Shown here: piece by piece, positions 1 to 11,754 of the stretch
How the letters are laid out: every line of letters begins with the position of its first letter
Position numbering within the stretch: the stretch's first letter is position 1
Notes under the pieces: generated by a model
Seen by the model: the letters and a program-made list of their open reading frames with translations, nothing else
What the model was told of the DNA's origin: nothing
The model's database searches: none
NCBI GenBank assembly: GCA_963921825.1
Contig: OY997588.1
Location: 133,889,203-133,953,202, forward strand
Reading direction: 5' to 3'
DNA from: Erodium maritimum
Taxonomy: Eukaryota > Streptophyta > Magnoliopsida > Geraniales > Geraniaceae
DNA: 64,000 nucleotides
Position numbers and translations under genes: made by a program

Positions 1-1169
1 CAAGGAACCCAACGCACTTGACGGAATTGAATTCCGACTTCTAAGTCAATTAATTAACGTTTAAAGTTTCCCAAAACCCGTTAATTACAACTTCTCCAAA
101 TTAATTCCAAATTTCGATTCGATTAGGAAAAAGTGGTCCGGGGGACGTTTTAAACCACCCGAACATTAAAACCCGAGCAACCGAGCACGTGGGCCCCACC
201 CAAGAGGCTTGGCCGAGACCCTAGGGTTTGAGGGAGGGGCTCGGCCACCAAGTGGTGGCTGCTGCCACCTCCGGCCAGCCACCACATGGCCGGCCGGCCA
301 CCACCCACGGTGGCCGGAGCTCCTCCCGAGCCTCCGGTCACCGGAAAACGTGAAATTTCTCTCCCAAACACCTCTAAAACGTCTCCAACACCTCTCTAAT
401 CTCTACACAACCCTAAACCAAATTTTATAACCAAACCCTAGCTCTTGAAAATAATCGAAACGAGAATCGGTTCGGGTATTACCGTAGAGAAGAATGAGGG
501 GAACGGGATTGCTCTTTGCTTTGACTCGATCCAAGGGCTCGATCACCAACCCTAGCTCAACCTTCCTTCTTCTCTCTTCTTCTCCTTCTCCTTCTCTCTC
601 TAAAACCTCTCTTCCTCTTTCTAATTTTTAAAACAAATAACAACTAACTCCAACTCCTTTCCCTTTTACCCTATACTCGGCCAACTCACCACATCCACCC
701 ATTTTCCCTCCAAAAATTACACCACCATATACTTGACAAGTGTCAAGGTGGGTCCCATACCTTTTGGAAAATATCTAGTTGATATTTTCCAATCAGATTC
801 GCGAAAAACGGACGTTTCGGGCCCCGAACGGGCACTTTTCCCAAAAATATTTTAAACTGGACGGGCTTCAAGGAAACGGCCCAACTAAGACCGCTACGAC
901 GACGGCTAAGCTTTTCGGGTCCAAAACGGTCCTCGAATGGACCAAAACGTCGCTCGGGTGACTTTTCCAGCGAAAAATCAATCTTTCCCAAAATGACCAG
1001 GAAGTTGCCCTGAGTCCCCCGTAACTCATTTTAGTCGATAACGGGGTCAACTTAAGTCCGGCATGACCCTCGGGGTCAATTTAAGTTAAGTTAAGTGTCT
1101 GTCTTAAAATTTTTAAATTTTCCTGTTTTTCGCAGGTTTGACTGACGTTGACCAGAAGTGGTTATTACA
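1..1169 (-). repeat. Gypsy-1 3' LTR (partial, window-truncated)
   Basis: This matches 8406-9574 base for base except for about four substitutions (near 490, at 728/730 and near 798). The inner border is 1169, where TTATTACA is followed by the polypurine tract. In element orientation the LTR begins TGTAATAACC. The missing outer part should be about 1.74 kb, judged from the complete right LTR. Short open frames inside it are chance ORFs and recur identically in both LTRs. Confidence 0.95.
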
Positions 1170-4100
1170 GTCTACCCCCCTTAAAGAAATTTCGTCCGCG
1201 AAATTTAAAACAGACGTACCTCGGGAGTCGAACAGGCCGGGATACTTCGCGTGAACCTCGTCCTCGCGTTCCCACGTCGACTCAGCTCCGTGATGTTTCC
1301 ACTGCACTCGGACCAAGCGGATAATCTTGCCTCCCCGCAGAATCTGCTGCCGTGTGTCCATGATCCGAACCGGCTGCTCCTCATAGGAGACATCATCAGC
1401 CACCTCGATATCAGTCCACTCGATGACGTGGGAGGGGTCTGCGTTGTACTGCCGCAACTGGGATACGTGGAAGACGTTATGTACTCTCCCAAGCTGCGGT
1501 GGCAACGCCAGACGATAAGCCACGACTCCCACTCTGTCTAAGATCTGGAACGGGCCTATGTACCTCGGAGCCAACTTTCCCCCGCTGTGCCTGAACCGCA
1601 CCAGCCCCTTCCTCGGGCTCACCTTCAGGAACACGTGATCCCCGACTGCAAACTCAAGAGGTCGACGTCGCCTGTCTGCATAACTCTTCTGCCGGCTCTG
1701 CGCGGTCCTCAACCGATCGCGGATCAATGTGACCTTCTCCGTCGTCTCTCTGACAAGATCTGGCCCCAGCAGACTCTTGTCCCCCACCTCTGCCCAGCAT
1801 ACTGGTGACCGACACGGCCTACCATACAACGCTTCGAACGGTGCCATCCCGATACTGGCCTGGAAGCTGTTGTTGTAGGCGAACTCGGCCAATGGCAGGT
1901 GGGTCTCCCAAGATCCCCTGAAATCCAGCACACATGCTCGCAGCATGTCCTCCAAGATCTGAATGGTACGCTCAGACTGACCGTCTGTCTGAGGATGATG
2001 TGCTGTGCTGAGTAGGACCTCTGTCCCCAGTGCCTTCTGCAGACTCGGCCAGAACCTGGACGTGAAGCGGGGATCCCTGTCAGACACTATCGACACCGGG
2101 ACCCCGTGGAGGCGCACTATCTCCTGGATATACAGACTGCTCAACTTGTCGACCGGGTCTGTCATCCTCATAGCCAGAAAATGGGCCGACTTGGTCAACC
2201 GGTCGACTACCACCCACACGGCGTCGTTTCCCTTGGGCGATCTCGGTAGTCCACACACGAAATCCATCGTAATGTGCTCCCACTTCCACTGAGCAATCGG
2301 TAGTGGCTGTAACAATCCCGCGGGACGCTGATGCTCTGCCTTCACCTGCTGACAGACAAGGCATCTCGACACAAACTCTGCGACTGCTCTCCTCATGCCG
2401 CGCCACCAGTAGTGCCTCCTGAGGTCACGGTACATCTTGGTGCCCCCCGGATGCACTGCGAGACGCGAATGGTGTGCCTCTCGTAACACGGCATCTCTAT
2501 AGTTAACTGGTACGAACAGCCCCCCGCGGTACCGTAGTCCCCAATCAGTACTGTCCTGCCAGCCCACCACCTCGTCACCCCTGACGACTCTCTCGCGGAT
2601 CTCTGATGCTTCGACGTCCTCCCTCTGCGCCTCCAACACTTGGGCAAGCAGTGAGGGCTGAGCCACTAGGGAGCACATGGCAACACCGCCAGTAACCTCC
2701 TCTAGCTCAAGCCCGAATGTGCTCAGCTCCCCCATCATGTCCCACTCTCGGACAGATATGTTGGCGAGGCTCGGAGCCGACTTCCTACTCAAGGCGTCGG
2801 CGACAACGTTAGCCTTGCCTGGGTGGTAGTATAGCTCGAAGTCGTACTCCTCGAGTAGTTCCATCCACTGTCGCTGACGCATGTTCAGGTCTCGCTGGGA
2901 AAATATGTACTTGAGGCTCTTGTGATCCGAGAACACCTGAAACCCCTCGCCGTACAGGTAATATCGCCAGCTCTTTAGCGCAAACACGACTGCTGCTAGC
3001 TCCAAGTCGTGGGTAGGATAGTTGCGCTCGTGTATCTTCAACTGCCTGGAGCCATAAGCCACAACTCTGCCCGACTGCATCAGCACGCAACCCAGTCCCT
3101 CTCCGGATGCATCGCAGTAAACATCATAGCCAATCCCTCGCTCGGGCACCACTAACACTGGAGCTGTAGTCAGTCGAGTCTTCAATTCCGCGAACGCACG
3201 CTCACAGTCATCTGTCCACACGAACCCAACACCCTTGCGCGTTAACAGAGTCATCGGTGCGGCTAGTCGTGCAAAATCCTGGACAAATCGCCTATAGTAG
3301 CCTGCCAATCCCAGAAAGCTGCGGATCTCGAAAACACTCGTGGGCCGTGCCCACTTCGAGACCGCGTCGATCTTCGACGGATCGACCAGGATACCGTCAC
3401 GGGATACGATGTGGCCGAGGAATCTCACCTCAGAGAGCCAGAACTCGCACTTCTCCCGGTTGGCATATAGCTGGTGCTCGCGCAGTAGGGTCAGAACAAC
3501 CCTCAGATGTGCCTCATGCGCCGCCTCGTTCTGCGAATATATTAGGATATCGTCCACGAACACCACCACAAACTGATCCAGGTACGGCCGGAAGATGCTG
3601 TTCATCAGGTCCATGAACGCTGCTGGCGCGTTCGTCAGTCCGAATGGCATCACCAGGAACTCGTAATGCCCATAGCGTGTCCGGAATGCAGTCTTTGCGA
3701 CGTCCCCCTCACGGACTCGCAACTGATAATAACCGGATCGCAGATCGATCTTCGAGAAGTGAGTCGCCCCTCTCAACTGGTCAAACAAGTCATCGATCCT
3801 CGGCATCGGGTACCGGTTCTTCACCGTAACCCGGTTTAGCTTCCGGTAATCTATACACATCCGTAGCTCTCCACTCTTCTTCTTCACGAAGAGTGCTGGT
3901 GCTCCCCACGGCGATGCACTCGGACGGATAAACCCCTTCTGCTGAAGCTCCTCCAGTTGACGCTTCAGCTCAGTCAACTCTGCCGGCGCAAACCTGTAAG
4001 GCGCCATCGATATCGCCGCCGTTCCCGGCACTAGGTCAATCCCGAACTCCACCTCACGAATCGGTGGCAGCCCGCTCAACTCCTCAGGAAATACCTCGGG

Positions 4101-6020
4101 GAACTCGCATACCACTCTCGGTAACTCTCGGCTCTGCACAGCCGGTACTTCCTCCTCTGCAGACAACGCCGACAGGAGGACCCCACTCTTACTCCCCAGC
4201 ACGCACGTCACCTTCGTACCGCCCACTGTCACTGTCACTCGTCGTCTGTAGCAATCGATGTTGGCTCGGTACCTCGACAACCAATCCATACCCAAAATCA
4301 CATCAAAGGTAGTCATCCCCAACACGAGAAGGTCACCAGGGCAAGGACAGTCTGCGACTCTAATCTCGCAGGCACGACATACTCTAGTCAACGATACACC
4401 ACCCCCAACTGGGGTGTCCAGGCATAGGGGTGGACTCAACGGCTCTAAGCTCAACCCCAACCTCTCAGCACAACCCGACGAAATAAAAGAGTGCGATGCC
4501 CCGGTATCAAACAAGAACAAAGCCCATAAATGATACAACAAACACGTACCCTGGATGGTCTCACGGTACGTGCTAGGTCCTGGGGCTCTGGAGTCGGTGA
4601 CTGCATATACTCTCCCCTGCGAGGCCTGCTGCCTCTGACCCTGCGCACTGGCTGCTGGATACCCGTGACTCTGCTGCTGTCTCGGAATTGGTGCGCTCGT
4701 AGACGGCCGTGATGATCTCGGCTGCTGACCCTGTCGAGGGCGACCTCTGGGCGACTGTACTGTCCGCGACTGCTGCGGTCGCTGCACTGATGTCTCCCCC
4801 AACTGCTCTCGACACCATGCCATAGTGTGACCGGCCCGGCCGCATCGGTAACAGCTGATCTCGTCAGCCCTCGACCCCGAGCCCTGGCCTGTCCGGCTAG
4901 TAGCTGGTACTGCCGCGGTTCCTCCCCTCGTCGGACAGTCTCGCTGTAAGTGGTCTGGTTGCCCGCAGTGATAGCATGACGGCCTCCTCTCTGAGGCGAC
5001 TGGCCCCACTGATGCCACTGACCCCTGCTGTCTCGATCCACTCTGATGAGGCGGTGGTCGGAAGGATCCCGCGGTCCTCTGCCTCCGCGAGTCTCGTGAG
5101 TCTGACGGCCCTGCCCAACTGATCGGCCGAGGTCGGACCTCACGGCTCCTGACTGCATCCCTGGCGCCCTGCTCTACTGTAGCTGCGGTGTCCACGAGGT
5201 CGGTATACTTCCGTATCCTCAAGGCGAGAACCTGGTTCCGGATGCCCAGCCTCAGTCCGTCCTGGAACCGCAGGCAACGGTTCGCCTCGCTCGTCACCAT
5301 CTCAGGCGCGAATCTGGCCAAGGCTGTGAACCTGGCTTCGTACTCTCCTACCGTCATCCCCCCTTGCTCCAGGTCTAAGAACTGCCGATGTCGCTCCAGC
5401 CGAGCCGACTCGGGGAAGTACTGTGCCATGAATACCTCCTGGAATACGCTGTAGTCGTATCCGACCGTGTCCTTCACCCGCCCCCACCAGTGGTAGGCGC
5501 TGTCTCTCAGCTGATGGGCCGCGAAGGACACTCTCCGACGGCCATCCTCGACACCCGATGTGTCCAAGTCTCGTGTGACCTGCTCTATCCATCGCTCAGC
5601 CAGGTCGGGATTCGGCTCCCCGACAAAAACAGGTATCCCGAGCTTCAGGAAATCTAGTAGCGCTCGGGAGGTAAGATCCTCTGTCTGAGCGGCCCTCACC
5701 GGGACTGCGGCTGCCTCTGGTGCTGGCGAAGCCGACTCTCGGCTGGCGATGATCGCCACCAAACTCTGAACGGTCCTGGTAAGCTCATCCAGGGCAGTCA
5801 TCACTGGAGGGTCCGCGACTGGCGGAACACTGGGGGTGCCTGCAGACGGCCCCGCATCACTCCTCCTGTCTTCTCCGACAGGAGTACCCTGTGCCTCCGC
5901 ATAGTCGGCGGGCTCGACGGTCGGCACCCTCCCTGGTGCCCCTGCTGACCGTCCCCGCCGGCCTCGCGTGGGTGCCTGGCCCCGCGTTCCTGATGGTCGT
6001 CCCCGCTTACCGCGAGCCAT
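1113..6020 (-). CDS. Gag-Pol polyprotein of Gypsy-1 (intact, 1635 aa)
   Basis: This single polyprotein makes the capsid, protease, reverse transcriptase/RNase H and integrase for retrotransposition. I chose the ATG at 6020 ([10 protein letters not shown]); an in-frame ATG 25 codons upstream is possible but less gag-like. Visible domains (residues from this Met): Ty3 gag about 115-300; two CCHC zinc knuckles at C349-C362 and C390-C403; aspartic protease DTGAS at 505; RT about 660-880 with FVDD at 821-824; RNase H with D970, E1007, D1032 and D1075; integrase HHCC zinc region (H1184/H1190, C1220/C1223); integrase core D1253, D1314 and E1350, giving the D(35)E spacing; and a chromodomain-like tail about 1549-1597. 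All catalytic residues are present and no stop or frameshift is seen. Gag and Pol are in one frame. The stop lies 57 bp inside the 3' LTR, so the last residues are LTR-encoded. Confidence 0.97.
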   Translation of the reverse strand: MARGKRGRPSGTRGQAPTRGRRGRSAGAPGRVPTVEPADYAEAQGTPVGEDRRSDAGPSAGTPSVPPVADPPVMTALDELTRTVQSLVAIIASRESASPAPEAAAVPVRAAQTEDLTSRALLDFLKLGIPVFVGEPNPDLAERWIEQVTRDLDTSGVEDGRRRVSFAAHQLRDSAYHWWGRVKDTVGYDYSVFQEVFMAQYFPESARLERHRQFLDLEQGGMTVGEYEARFTALARFAPEMVTSEANRCLRFQDGLRLGIRNQVLALRIRKYTDLVDTAATVEQGARDAVRSREVRPRPISWAGPSDSRDSRRQRTAGSFRPPPHQSGSRQQGSVASVGPVASERRPSCYHCGQPDHLQRDCPTRGGTAAVPATSRTGQGSGSRADEISCYRCGRAGHTMAWCREQLGETSVQRPQQSRTVQSPRGRPRQGQQPRSSRPSTSAPIPRQQQSHGYPAASAQGQRQQASQGRVYAVTDSRAPGPSTYRETIQGTCLLYHLWALFLFDTGASHSFISSGCAERLGLSLEPLSPPLCLDTPVGGGVSLTRVCRACEIRVADCPCPGDLLVLGMTTFDVILGMDWLSRYRANIDCYRRRVTVTVGGTKVTCVLGSKSGVLLSALSAEEEVPAVQSRELPRVVCEFPEVFPEELSGLPPIREVEFGIDLVPGTAAISMAPYRFAPAELTELKRQLEELQQKGFIRPSASPWGAPALFVKKKSGELRMCIDYRKLNRVTVKNRYPMPRIDDLFDQLRGATHFSKIDLRSGYYQLRVREGDVAKTAFRTRYGHYEFLVMPFGLTNAPAAFMDLMNSIFRPYLDQFVVVFVDDILIYSQNEAAHEAHLRVVLTLLREHQLYANREKCEFWLSEVRFLGHIVSRDGILVDPSKIDAVSKWARPTSVFEIRSFLGLAGYYRRFVQDFARLAAPMTLLTRKGVGFVWTDDCERAFAELKTRLTTAPVLVVPERGIGYDVYCDASGEGLGCVLMQSGRVVAYGSRQLKIHERNYPTHDLELAAVVFALKSWRYYLYGEGFQVFSDHKSLKYIFSQRDLNMRQRQWMELLEEYDFELYYHPGKANVVADALSRKSAPSLANISVREWDMMGELSTFGLELEEVTGGVAMCSLVAQPSLLAQVLEAQREDVEASEIRERVVRGDEVVGWQDSTDWGLRYRGGLFVPVNYRDAVLREAHHSRLAVHPGGTKMYRDLRRHYWWRGMRRAVAEFVSRCLVCQQVKAEHQRPAGLLQPLPIAQWKWEHITMDFVCGLPRSPKGNDAVWVVVDRLTKSAHFLAMRMTDPVDKLSSLYIQEIVRLHGVPVSIVSDRDPRFTSRFWPSLQKALGTEVLLSTAHHPQTDGQSERTIQILEDMLRACVLDFRGSWETHLPLAEFAYNNSFQASIGMAPFEALYGRPCRSPVCWAEVGDKSLLGPDLVRETTEKVTLIRDRLRTAQSRQKSYADRRRRPLEFAVGDHVFLKVSPRKGLVRFRHSGGKLAPRYIGPFQILDRVGVVAYRLALPPQLGRVHNVFHVSQLRQYNADPSHVIEWTDIEVADDVSYEEQPVRIMDTRQQILRGGKIIRLVRVQWKHHGAESTWEREDEVHAKYPGLFDSRGTSVLNFADEISLRGVDCNNHFWSTSVKPAKNRKI
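1170..1186 (-). other. Polypurine tract of Gypsy-1
   Basis: On the minus strand this reads CTTTAAGGGGGGTAGAC immediately before the LTR start TGTAATAACC. Position and composition fit the plus-strand DNA primer of LTR retrotransposons. The gag-pol frame runs through it. Confidence 0.85.
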
Positions 6021-6651
6021 AAACAGTATCCTCTGCACGGATACACGCAAACGTTCAGTTTGCGAACTTAAATAAAAACGACAGTACAAACGCACTAACG
6101 TCCACCCTCTTAAGCTTACACTAACGTGCTTATCACTAAAGCGCTACACCGCTCAAGCTAAACGTACTTTATATACTAGCATTAGTAAACGAGACCACAA
6201 CGAGACCGCACCGACGTGCACCAAACAAGCGACGGCAAACCAACCCACACAACACGACGACCCCCGTTCACCGGGCCAATCAAAAATCAAACATATGCCC
6301 ATAGGGCCAATCAAGTTCAAGACATGCCAACAGGGCCAATAATTTTAAAACCTTCACCCTTTCATTTTAAAACTTCGTTCCTTGACATCACGTAGTTACA
6401 ACCCGGTTCAGGCGTCCCCGAACCACGTTGTACCGACTTGACATCAACACCGTCACGTTCGACTACAGGAGCGCTCCTGAGTCGACCCGCGACAGTTAAA
6501 AAACAGTTCACGCAATCACACACAATCAGTATGCCAGCAACAAAATACTGTAACATACGCACAAACAAAAAGAAGACTCAAGACATGACGGGTCTACACT
6601 GACTCGACTCTCCCCCCTAAGTGACGGACAGTCCGAGGTTTGAAACCTCGA
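6021..6651 (-). other. Gypsy-1 untranslated leader between primer site and gag
   Basis: About 630 bp lie between the primer binding site and the Gag start, with no domain-bearing frame. It contains three copies of a GGGCCAATCA-like motif around 6260-6340. Packaging signals are expected here in such elements, but none can be identified by eye. Confidence 0.6.
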
Positions 6652-6663
6652 GCTCTGATACCA
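6652..6663 (-). other. Primer binding site (initiator Met tRNA) of Gypsy-1
   Basis: The minus strand reads TGGTATCAGAGC, the classic complement of the 3' end of plant initiator-methionine tRNA. It sits 3 bp from the LTR end at 6667. This fixes the element orientation and identifies the right-hand LTR as the 5' LTR. Confidence 0.95.
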
Positions 6664-7245
6664 AGCTGTCACGCCCCAAATTTCAGTGAACCGAACTCGG
6701 GACGCGAACATTTAAAACATGAACACTTGAAACCTGTTTTCAATAAAAGTTTTGACATTTCCATTTACTTCTCAAAATAATAGCATTTACAATACAAAAA
6801 CGTCCCAACAAGTGGACAAGGTACAACATCCGTCACTAGACTCAACAAAAGTAAAGACCAGACTCCGCTCCAAGCTCCATGAACTTCAAGAGCTCACCTA
6901 GTCCGTCCGGTGATCAGTACCTGTAGGAAAAGCAGCTAGGGGTGAGCGTTCGCTCACCTCCACGGATAACAGACTGACTATGGCATAATTAGCAGAAGAA
7001 GCCAGTAACACTAAAACCAAACCCGACACCGGGACTACAGTCCCCAACTCAGATACCCAACTGACCCACAACCCGTCACCTTCCTCAACAGGCTCGACAC
7101 TCGATAAAAACAGTGTAGACCCGACACAACTATCGACGACCTCCTCAAGGACTCGAACGAAACGACGCAACACCAAACAAGATCACAAAGGATCGCACAC
7201 CAGCTGCTCAGTAACCAATCTCAATCAGGTCAGGGTTCGACCTAT

Positions 7246-7485
7246 CGCAATTCCTCGACACGAAGTCGGATCAGGCTGTCGACCTTTCAAACTCGCAATT
7301 CCTCGACACTAAGTCGGATCAGGCTGTCGACCTTTAAAACTCGCAATTCCTCGACACTAAGTCGGATCAGGCTGTCGACCTTTAAAACTCGCAATTCATC
7401 GACACTAAGTCGGATCAGGCTGTCGACCTTTAGAACTCGCAATTCATCGACACTAAGTCGGATCAGGCTGTCGACCTTTAGAACT
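7246..7485 (-). repeat. 48-bp minisatellite in Gypsy-1 LTR (5 copies)
   Basis: Units start at 7246, 7294, 7342, 7390 and 7438 and share the core GTCGGATCAGGCTGTCGACC. The copies differ by one to three bases. No coding sense is apparent. Confidence 0.9.
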
Positions 7486-7620
7486 CACCACCCCAGGTAA
7501 CCACAATCACAATCACAGGCAAGTTCAATCACACAGGCACTCAAGGCCACTCAAGACACCTCAACAGTCAAGACTCGGGTTCAACAACCCCACGGGCACT
7601 CGCTGCCACTCAAGACACCA

Positions 7621-7777
7621 AATTAAATACACGGCTCTCATGGCCACCCCGACTCAACAATTAAATACGGGCTCTCAAGGCCACCCAAACTCAACAATTA
7701 AATACGGGCTCTCAAGGCCACCCAAACTCAACAATTAAATACAGGCTCTCAAGGCCACCCAAACTCAACAATTAAAT
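7621..7777 (-). repeat. 37-bp minisatellite in Gypsy-1 LTR (about 4 copies)
   Basis: The word AATTAAAT recurs at 7621, 7659, 7696, 7733 and 7770 (spacing 38, 37, 37, 37). The unit contains GGGCTCTCAAGGCCACCC. A related array with the same core is present in solo LTR-E. Confidence 0.9.
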
Positions 7778-9574
7778 AAAACGCACGACAACCTCCGGCA
7801 TACTCGATGCCTCCAACGGTCCTAAAATCACTAGTTTCACAAACAACCTCCGGGCATGGTCATATGCCTCCAGTAATTCAATTATCGCTAAGTTCTCTGT
7901 TCCTACGACACTACTAAGTGTCACATGCTTTTCTCTTGAACGCTACAATCCCGTATCATGCTTTTCTAATAATTAAATAAATCTACTCAACCCACGACAC
8001 CCCGGTGTCACATGCAATTCTACTATTAACTTTCCCTAATCAGGGCCGAGATCCGGCTACTTTTCCCTACCTCGTATATAGATCCAAAAGCGCTCCAACA
8101 AAACCCGAAGTTGACCTAGTCACTCGCCGAGCTTTCCCTTGCCTCGGTCCGTAGCACGATCTAAAAGAACACAAATTCAAAGTACTTTTAAACTAGTACG
8201 AATAAACCGAAAATTAATAAACTTAACGCCCAAACGTAACCCTGACAAAGCCGATCACTCCCAAACTTCCCAATTATTCGATATTGCCGAAAAAGGACCC
8301 GTAAGGGCCAGATTCGCCCGACATGGCGAATCTGCCCGGTTTTGGTTAATTGCCTTCCGGGGCTCCAAAAGTCCCCGTTTTCGTTTCTACGGTCTTAGAA
8401 TATTTCAAGGAACCCAACGCACTTGACGGAATTGAATTCCGACTTCTAAGTCAATTAATTAACGTTTAAAGTTTCCCAAAACCCGTTAATTACAACTTCT
8501 CCAAATTAATTCCAAATTTCGATTCGATTAGGAAAAAGTGGTCCGGGGGACGTTTTAAACCACCCGAACATTAAAACCCGAGCAACCGAGCACGTGGGCC
8601 CCACCCAAGAGGCTTGGCCGAGACCCTAGGGTTTGAGGGAGGGGCTCGGCCACCAAGTGGTGGCTGCTGCCACCTCCGGCCAGCCACCACATGGCCGGCC
8701 GGCCACCACCCACGGTGGCCGGAGCTCCTCCCGAGCCTCCGGTCACCGGAAAACGTGAAATTTCTCTCCCAAACACCTCTAAAACGTCTCCAACACCTCT
8801 CTAATCTCTACACAACCCTAAACCAAATTTTATAACCAAACCCTAGCTCTTGAAAATAATCGAAACGAGAATCGGTTCGGGTATTACCGTAGAGGAGAAT
8901 GAGGGGAACGGGATTGCTCTTTGCTTTGACTCGATCCAAGGGCTCGATCACCAACCCTAGCTCAACCTTCCTTCTTCTCTCTTCTTCTCCTTCTCCTTCT
9001 CTCTCTAAAACCTCTCTTCCTCTTTCTAATTTTTAAAACAAATAACAACTAACTCCAACTCCTTTCCCTTTTACCCTATACTCGGCCAACTCACCACATC
9101 CACCCATTTTCCCTCCAAAAATCATACCACCATATACTTGACAAGTGTCAAGGTGGGTCCCATACCTTTTGGAAAATATCTAGTTGATATTTTCCAATTA
9201 GATTCGCGAAAAACGGACGTTTCGGGCCCCGAACGGGCACTTTTCCCAAAAATATTTTAAACTGGACGGGCTTCAAGGAAACGGCCCAACTAAGACCGCT
9301 ACGACGACGGCTAAGCTTTTCGGGTCCAAAACGGTCCTCGAATGGACCAAAACGTCGCTCGGGTGACTTTTCCAGCGAAAAATCAATCTTTCCCAAAATG
9401 ACCAGGAAGTTGCCCTGAGTCCCCCGTAACTCATTTTAGTCGATAACGGGGTCAACTTAAGTCCGGCATGACCCTCGGGGTCAATTTAAGTTAAGTTAAG
9501 TGTCTGTCTTAAAATTTTTAAATTTTCCTGTTTTTCGCAGGTTTGACTGACGTTGACCAGAAGTGGTTATTACA

Positions 9575-9894
9575 GGCGCAGTTTCTGAAGCTATTCAACA
9601 CATTTTCATTACTTGACCAACTTTTTGATTATGGCTATTAGCACTTTAAAATATGCATTTTGCATCTACCTGCACGTTTCAGTTTCAGTTTCATTCAATT
9701 TGGTACTTCACATATCAAGGAGGATAGAGCATGTTCCGTGAGATCATGCATTGTCGCTAATCGAATCAGATTGTATTTGACCCACCCTACTGTCTCCCAA
9801 AGTCCTTAATTCATTTGTAAACAAACCCTTAATAATAACCTGTTGGCCCTAAACCGATAGACAGAGTATTCTATAATGACAAAAGAAAATAAAG
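9575..9894. other. Spacer, no gene recognised
   Basis: This is AT-rich sequence between the Gypsy-1 LTR end and the CACTA terminus. I see no coding region, repeat array or RNA gene. It is the target-side DNA of the Gypsy-1 insertion. Confidence 0.5.
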
Positions 9895-10077
9895 CACTAC
9901 TGCAGAAATCCACTTGGGTGACGGATAAAATGAATCTGTCACCTAAGTTTTCGCACTCTAGCCACGGATACAACAATTTGTCAGCCAAGTGGAACAACTT
10001 AGGTCACGGATCCTGCATCCGTCAGCCAAACTACAACTGAGTTTGTGGATTGTTGTCACACAAAAGCTAGAGAGATA
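9895..10077 (+). mobile_element. CACTA (En/Spm-like) transposon terminus, fragment
   Basis: The sequence begins CACTACTGCAGAAATCC, the hallmark terminus of plant CACTA elements. It is followed by subterminal repeats of a GTGACGGA / TCCGTCA type in both orientations (about 9925-10030). No transposase and no matching opposite terminus were found. The fragment stops where H-A is inserted; its continuation, if kept, should resume after 16761. Confidence 0.75.
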
Positions 10078-10087
10078 AGGAGCTATA
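10078..10087 (+). repeat. 10-bp target-site duplication, outer left (matches 16752-16761)
   Basis: AGGAGCTATA directly precedes H-A and recurs perfectly directly after H-B, not after H-A. Confidence 0.8.
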
Positions 10088-10315
10088 GAGGGATAATCTA
10101 TTGAGAACCACTCTTAACATAGGAACCGTGAGAACCAATCCTAGCCACACTCACCTATGATCCAACACTCATCAAAATGTCACATCATCACCCCCAATCC
10201 AATCTATATACACGCCACTTTCATCTTTCTCACACAAGTAAGGGCATAATTGTAATAGCATGATGCCATGTCGATAATTGTCCATTGTTTTTTTAATCAA
10301 TTCACTAATTTAATA

Positions 10316-11754
10316 GGGTTATTTACGATAAGGTACCCTTATGTTTCGTCCACGAACGATAAGGTACCCTAATGAATTTTGTGTCCGATAAGGTACCCTA
10401 ATGATTCGTCCACGAACGATTTGGTTTTCTGCTGTTAAAAAACTAACAGACCAAAGTGAAAAGACCATTTTGCCCTTTATCATTTTAGTTGACTTTTGAC
10501 TTAATAGTGAAATGACCATTATACCCTCAGTTTTTATTTTTCCTTAATTTCTAATTACTTTTAATTTTCAAAATAAAATAAATAAATTTTTTAAAAACTG
10601 ATTTTTTTTTCAAAAATCAGTTTTTTTAAAAAAAATCAGATTTTTATATTTTAAAATCAGATTTTATATTTAATTAGTTTTATATTTTAATAATTAATTT
10701 TTTTATATATAAATAATTTTTTATTAAAAACAGTTTTATATATAAAAATCATTTTTATTTTATAAAAAAATTAATTTTATTAAAAAAAAAATCTGGATCG
10801 AGTTCGTCTTCTCCGGCAGCTCCGGCGTGGTCTCCGGCCACCCGTCCTCCGCCGGCGTCGTCCCCGGCCACCCGTCCTCCTCCGGCATCTTCCCTCCTCC
10901 CTCTTCCACCGCTGGCGTCGTTGATTTGGTTCAAATCTGAACCAAATCACCGACGAAGACGCCGGCGATGGAAGAGGGACGAGACGCCGTAGGAGGGGGT
11001 GGCCAGGGACGAGACGCCGGAGACGACGCTAGAGCTGCCGGAGAAGACGCGTTCTGCAATTTTTTTTGATTTGGTTCAGATTTGAACCAAATCGCGATTT
11101 GGTTCAAATCTGAACCAAATCAACGACGCCGACGGTGGAAGAGGGAGGAGGGAAGATGCCGGAGGAGGACAGGTGGCCGGGGACGACGCCGGCGGAGGAC
11201 GGGTGGCCGGAGACCACGCCGGAGCTACCGGAGAAGACGAACTCGATCCAGATTTTTTATTAATAAAATTAATTTTTTTATAAAATAAAAATGATTTTTT
11301 AATTTTTTGTATTTTTAAATATTTTTTTAATTTTAATTATTAAAAAATAAAACTAATTAAATATAAAATCTGATTTTAAAATATAAAAATCTGATTTAAA
11401 AAAAACTGATTTTTGAAAAAAAAAATTCAGTTTTAAAAAAAATTATTTATTTTATTTTGAAAATTAAAAGTAATTAGAAATTAAGGAAAAATAAAAACTG
11501 AGGGTATAATGGTCATTTCACTATTAAGTCAAAAGTCAACTAAAATGATAAAGGGCAAAATGGTCTTTTCACACCCCACTTAACTGAAAATGTCTAAGTT
11601 AGAGGAATATTCCGTTAAAAACTAACGGAATATGCCAATTTTAAACCAAATCGTTCGTGGACGAATCATTAGGGTACCTTATCGGACACAAAATTCATTA
11701 GGGTACCTTATCGTTCGTGGACGAAACATAAGGGTACCTTATTGTAAATAACCC
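10316..11754 (+). mobile_element. MULE-1: long-TIR Mutator-like element with GC-rich centre
   Basis: The element is flanked by a perfect 9-bp duplication, AATTTAATA (10307-10315 and 11755-11763), as expected of Mutator-like elements. The termini are GGGTTATTTACGATAAGGTA and its inverted copy; inversion symmetry continues for several hundred bases on each side, so the whole 1439 bp could fold back. The AT-rich arms enclose a GC-rich core. No transposase is present, so it is non-autonomous. It lies inside H-A. Confidence 0.9.
10790..11262. repeat. GC-rich inverted-repeat cargo of MULE-1
   Basis: The core switches abruptly from AT-rich to GC-rich at about 10790 and back at about 11262. The two halves are largely inverted copies of each other (CCGGCGTCGTCCCCGGCCACC against its complement) around ATTTGGTTCAAATCTGAACC. 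This resembles captured genic DNA, as in Pack-MULEs, but no protein domain is recognisable. Confidence 0.6.

Larger units (their letters stand above)
1..9574 (-). mobile_element. Gypsy-1: Ty3/gypsy chromovirus-type LTR retrotransposon, left end cut by window
   Basis: The element reads on the minus strand. The sequence at 1-1169 recurs at 8406-9574 with only about four substitutions, so these are the two LTRs. Between them lie, in element order, a primer binding site, an untranslated leader, one long gag-pol reading frame and a polypurine tract. The left (3') LTR is truncated by the window edge, so the left flank and the target-site duplication cannot be seen; the 5 bp after the right LTR are GGCGC. 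The very low LTR divergence and the unbroken 1635-codon frame point to a recent insertion that may still be competent. The C-terminal chromodomain-like region and long LTRs suggest a Tekay/Del-like chromovirus; that clade call is an inference. Confidence 0.95.
6667..9574 (-). repeat. Gypsy-1 5' LTR (complete, 2908 bp)
   Basis: The LTR begins on the plus strand with TGTCACGCCCC just after the primer site and ends with TTATTACA at 9574. It is unusually long. It contains two separate tandem-repeat arrays, a GC-rich stretch (8600-8750) and pyrimidine-rich runs (8960-9010). Its terminal TGTCACGCCCC is shared by every other gypsy LTR in this window. Confidence 0.95.

Noticed and set aside
4451..5158. 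235-codon frame overlapping gag of Gypsy-1 in another frame
   Set aside because: It is a shadow of the GC-rich gag-pol frame and contains no independent domain.
11082..11288. Arg-rich 68-codon frame in MULE-1
   Set aside because: Produced by GC-rich repetitive cargo; a low-complexity translation with no homologous feature.
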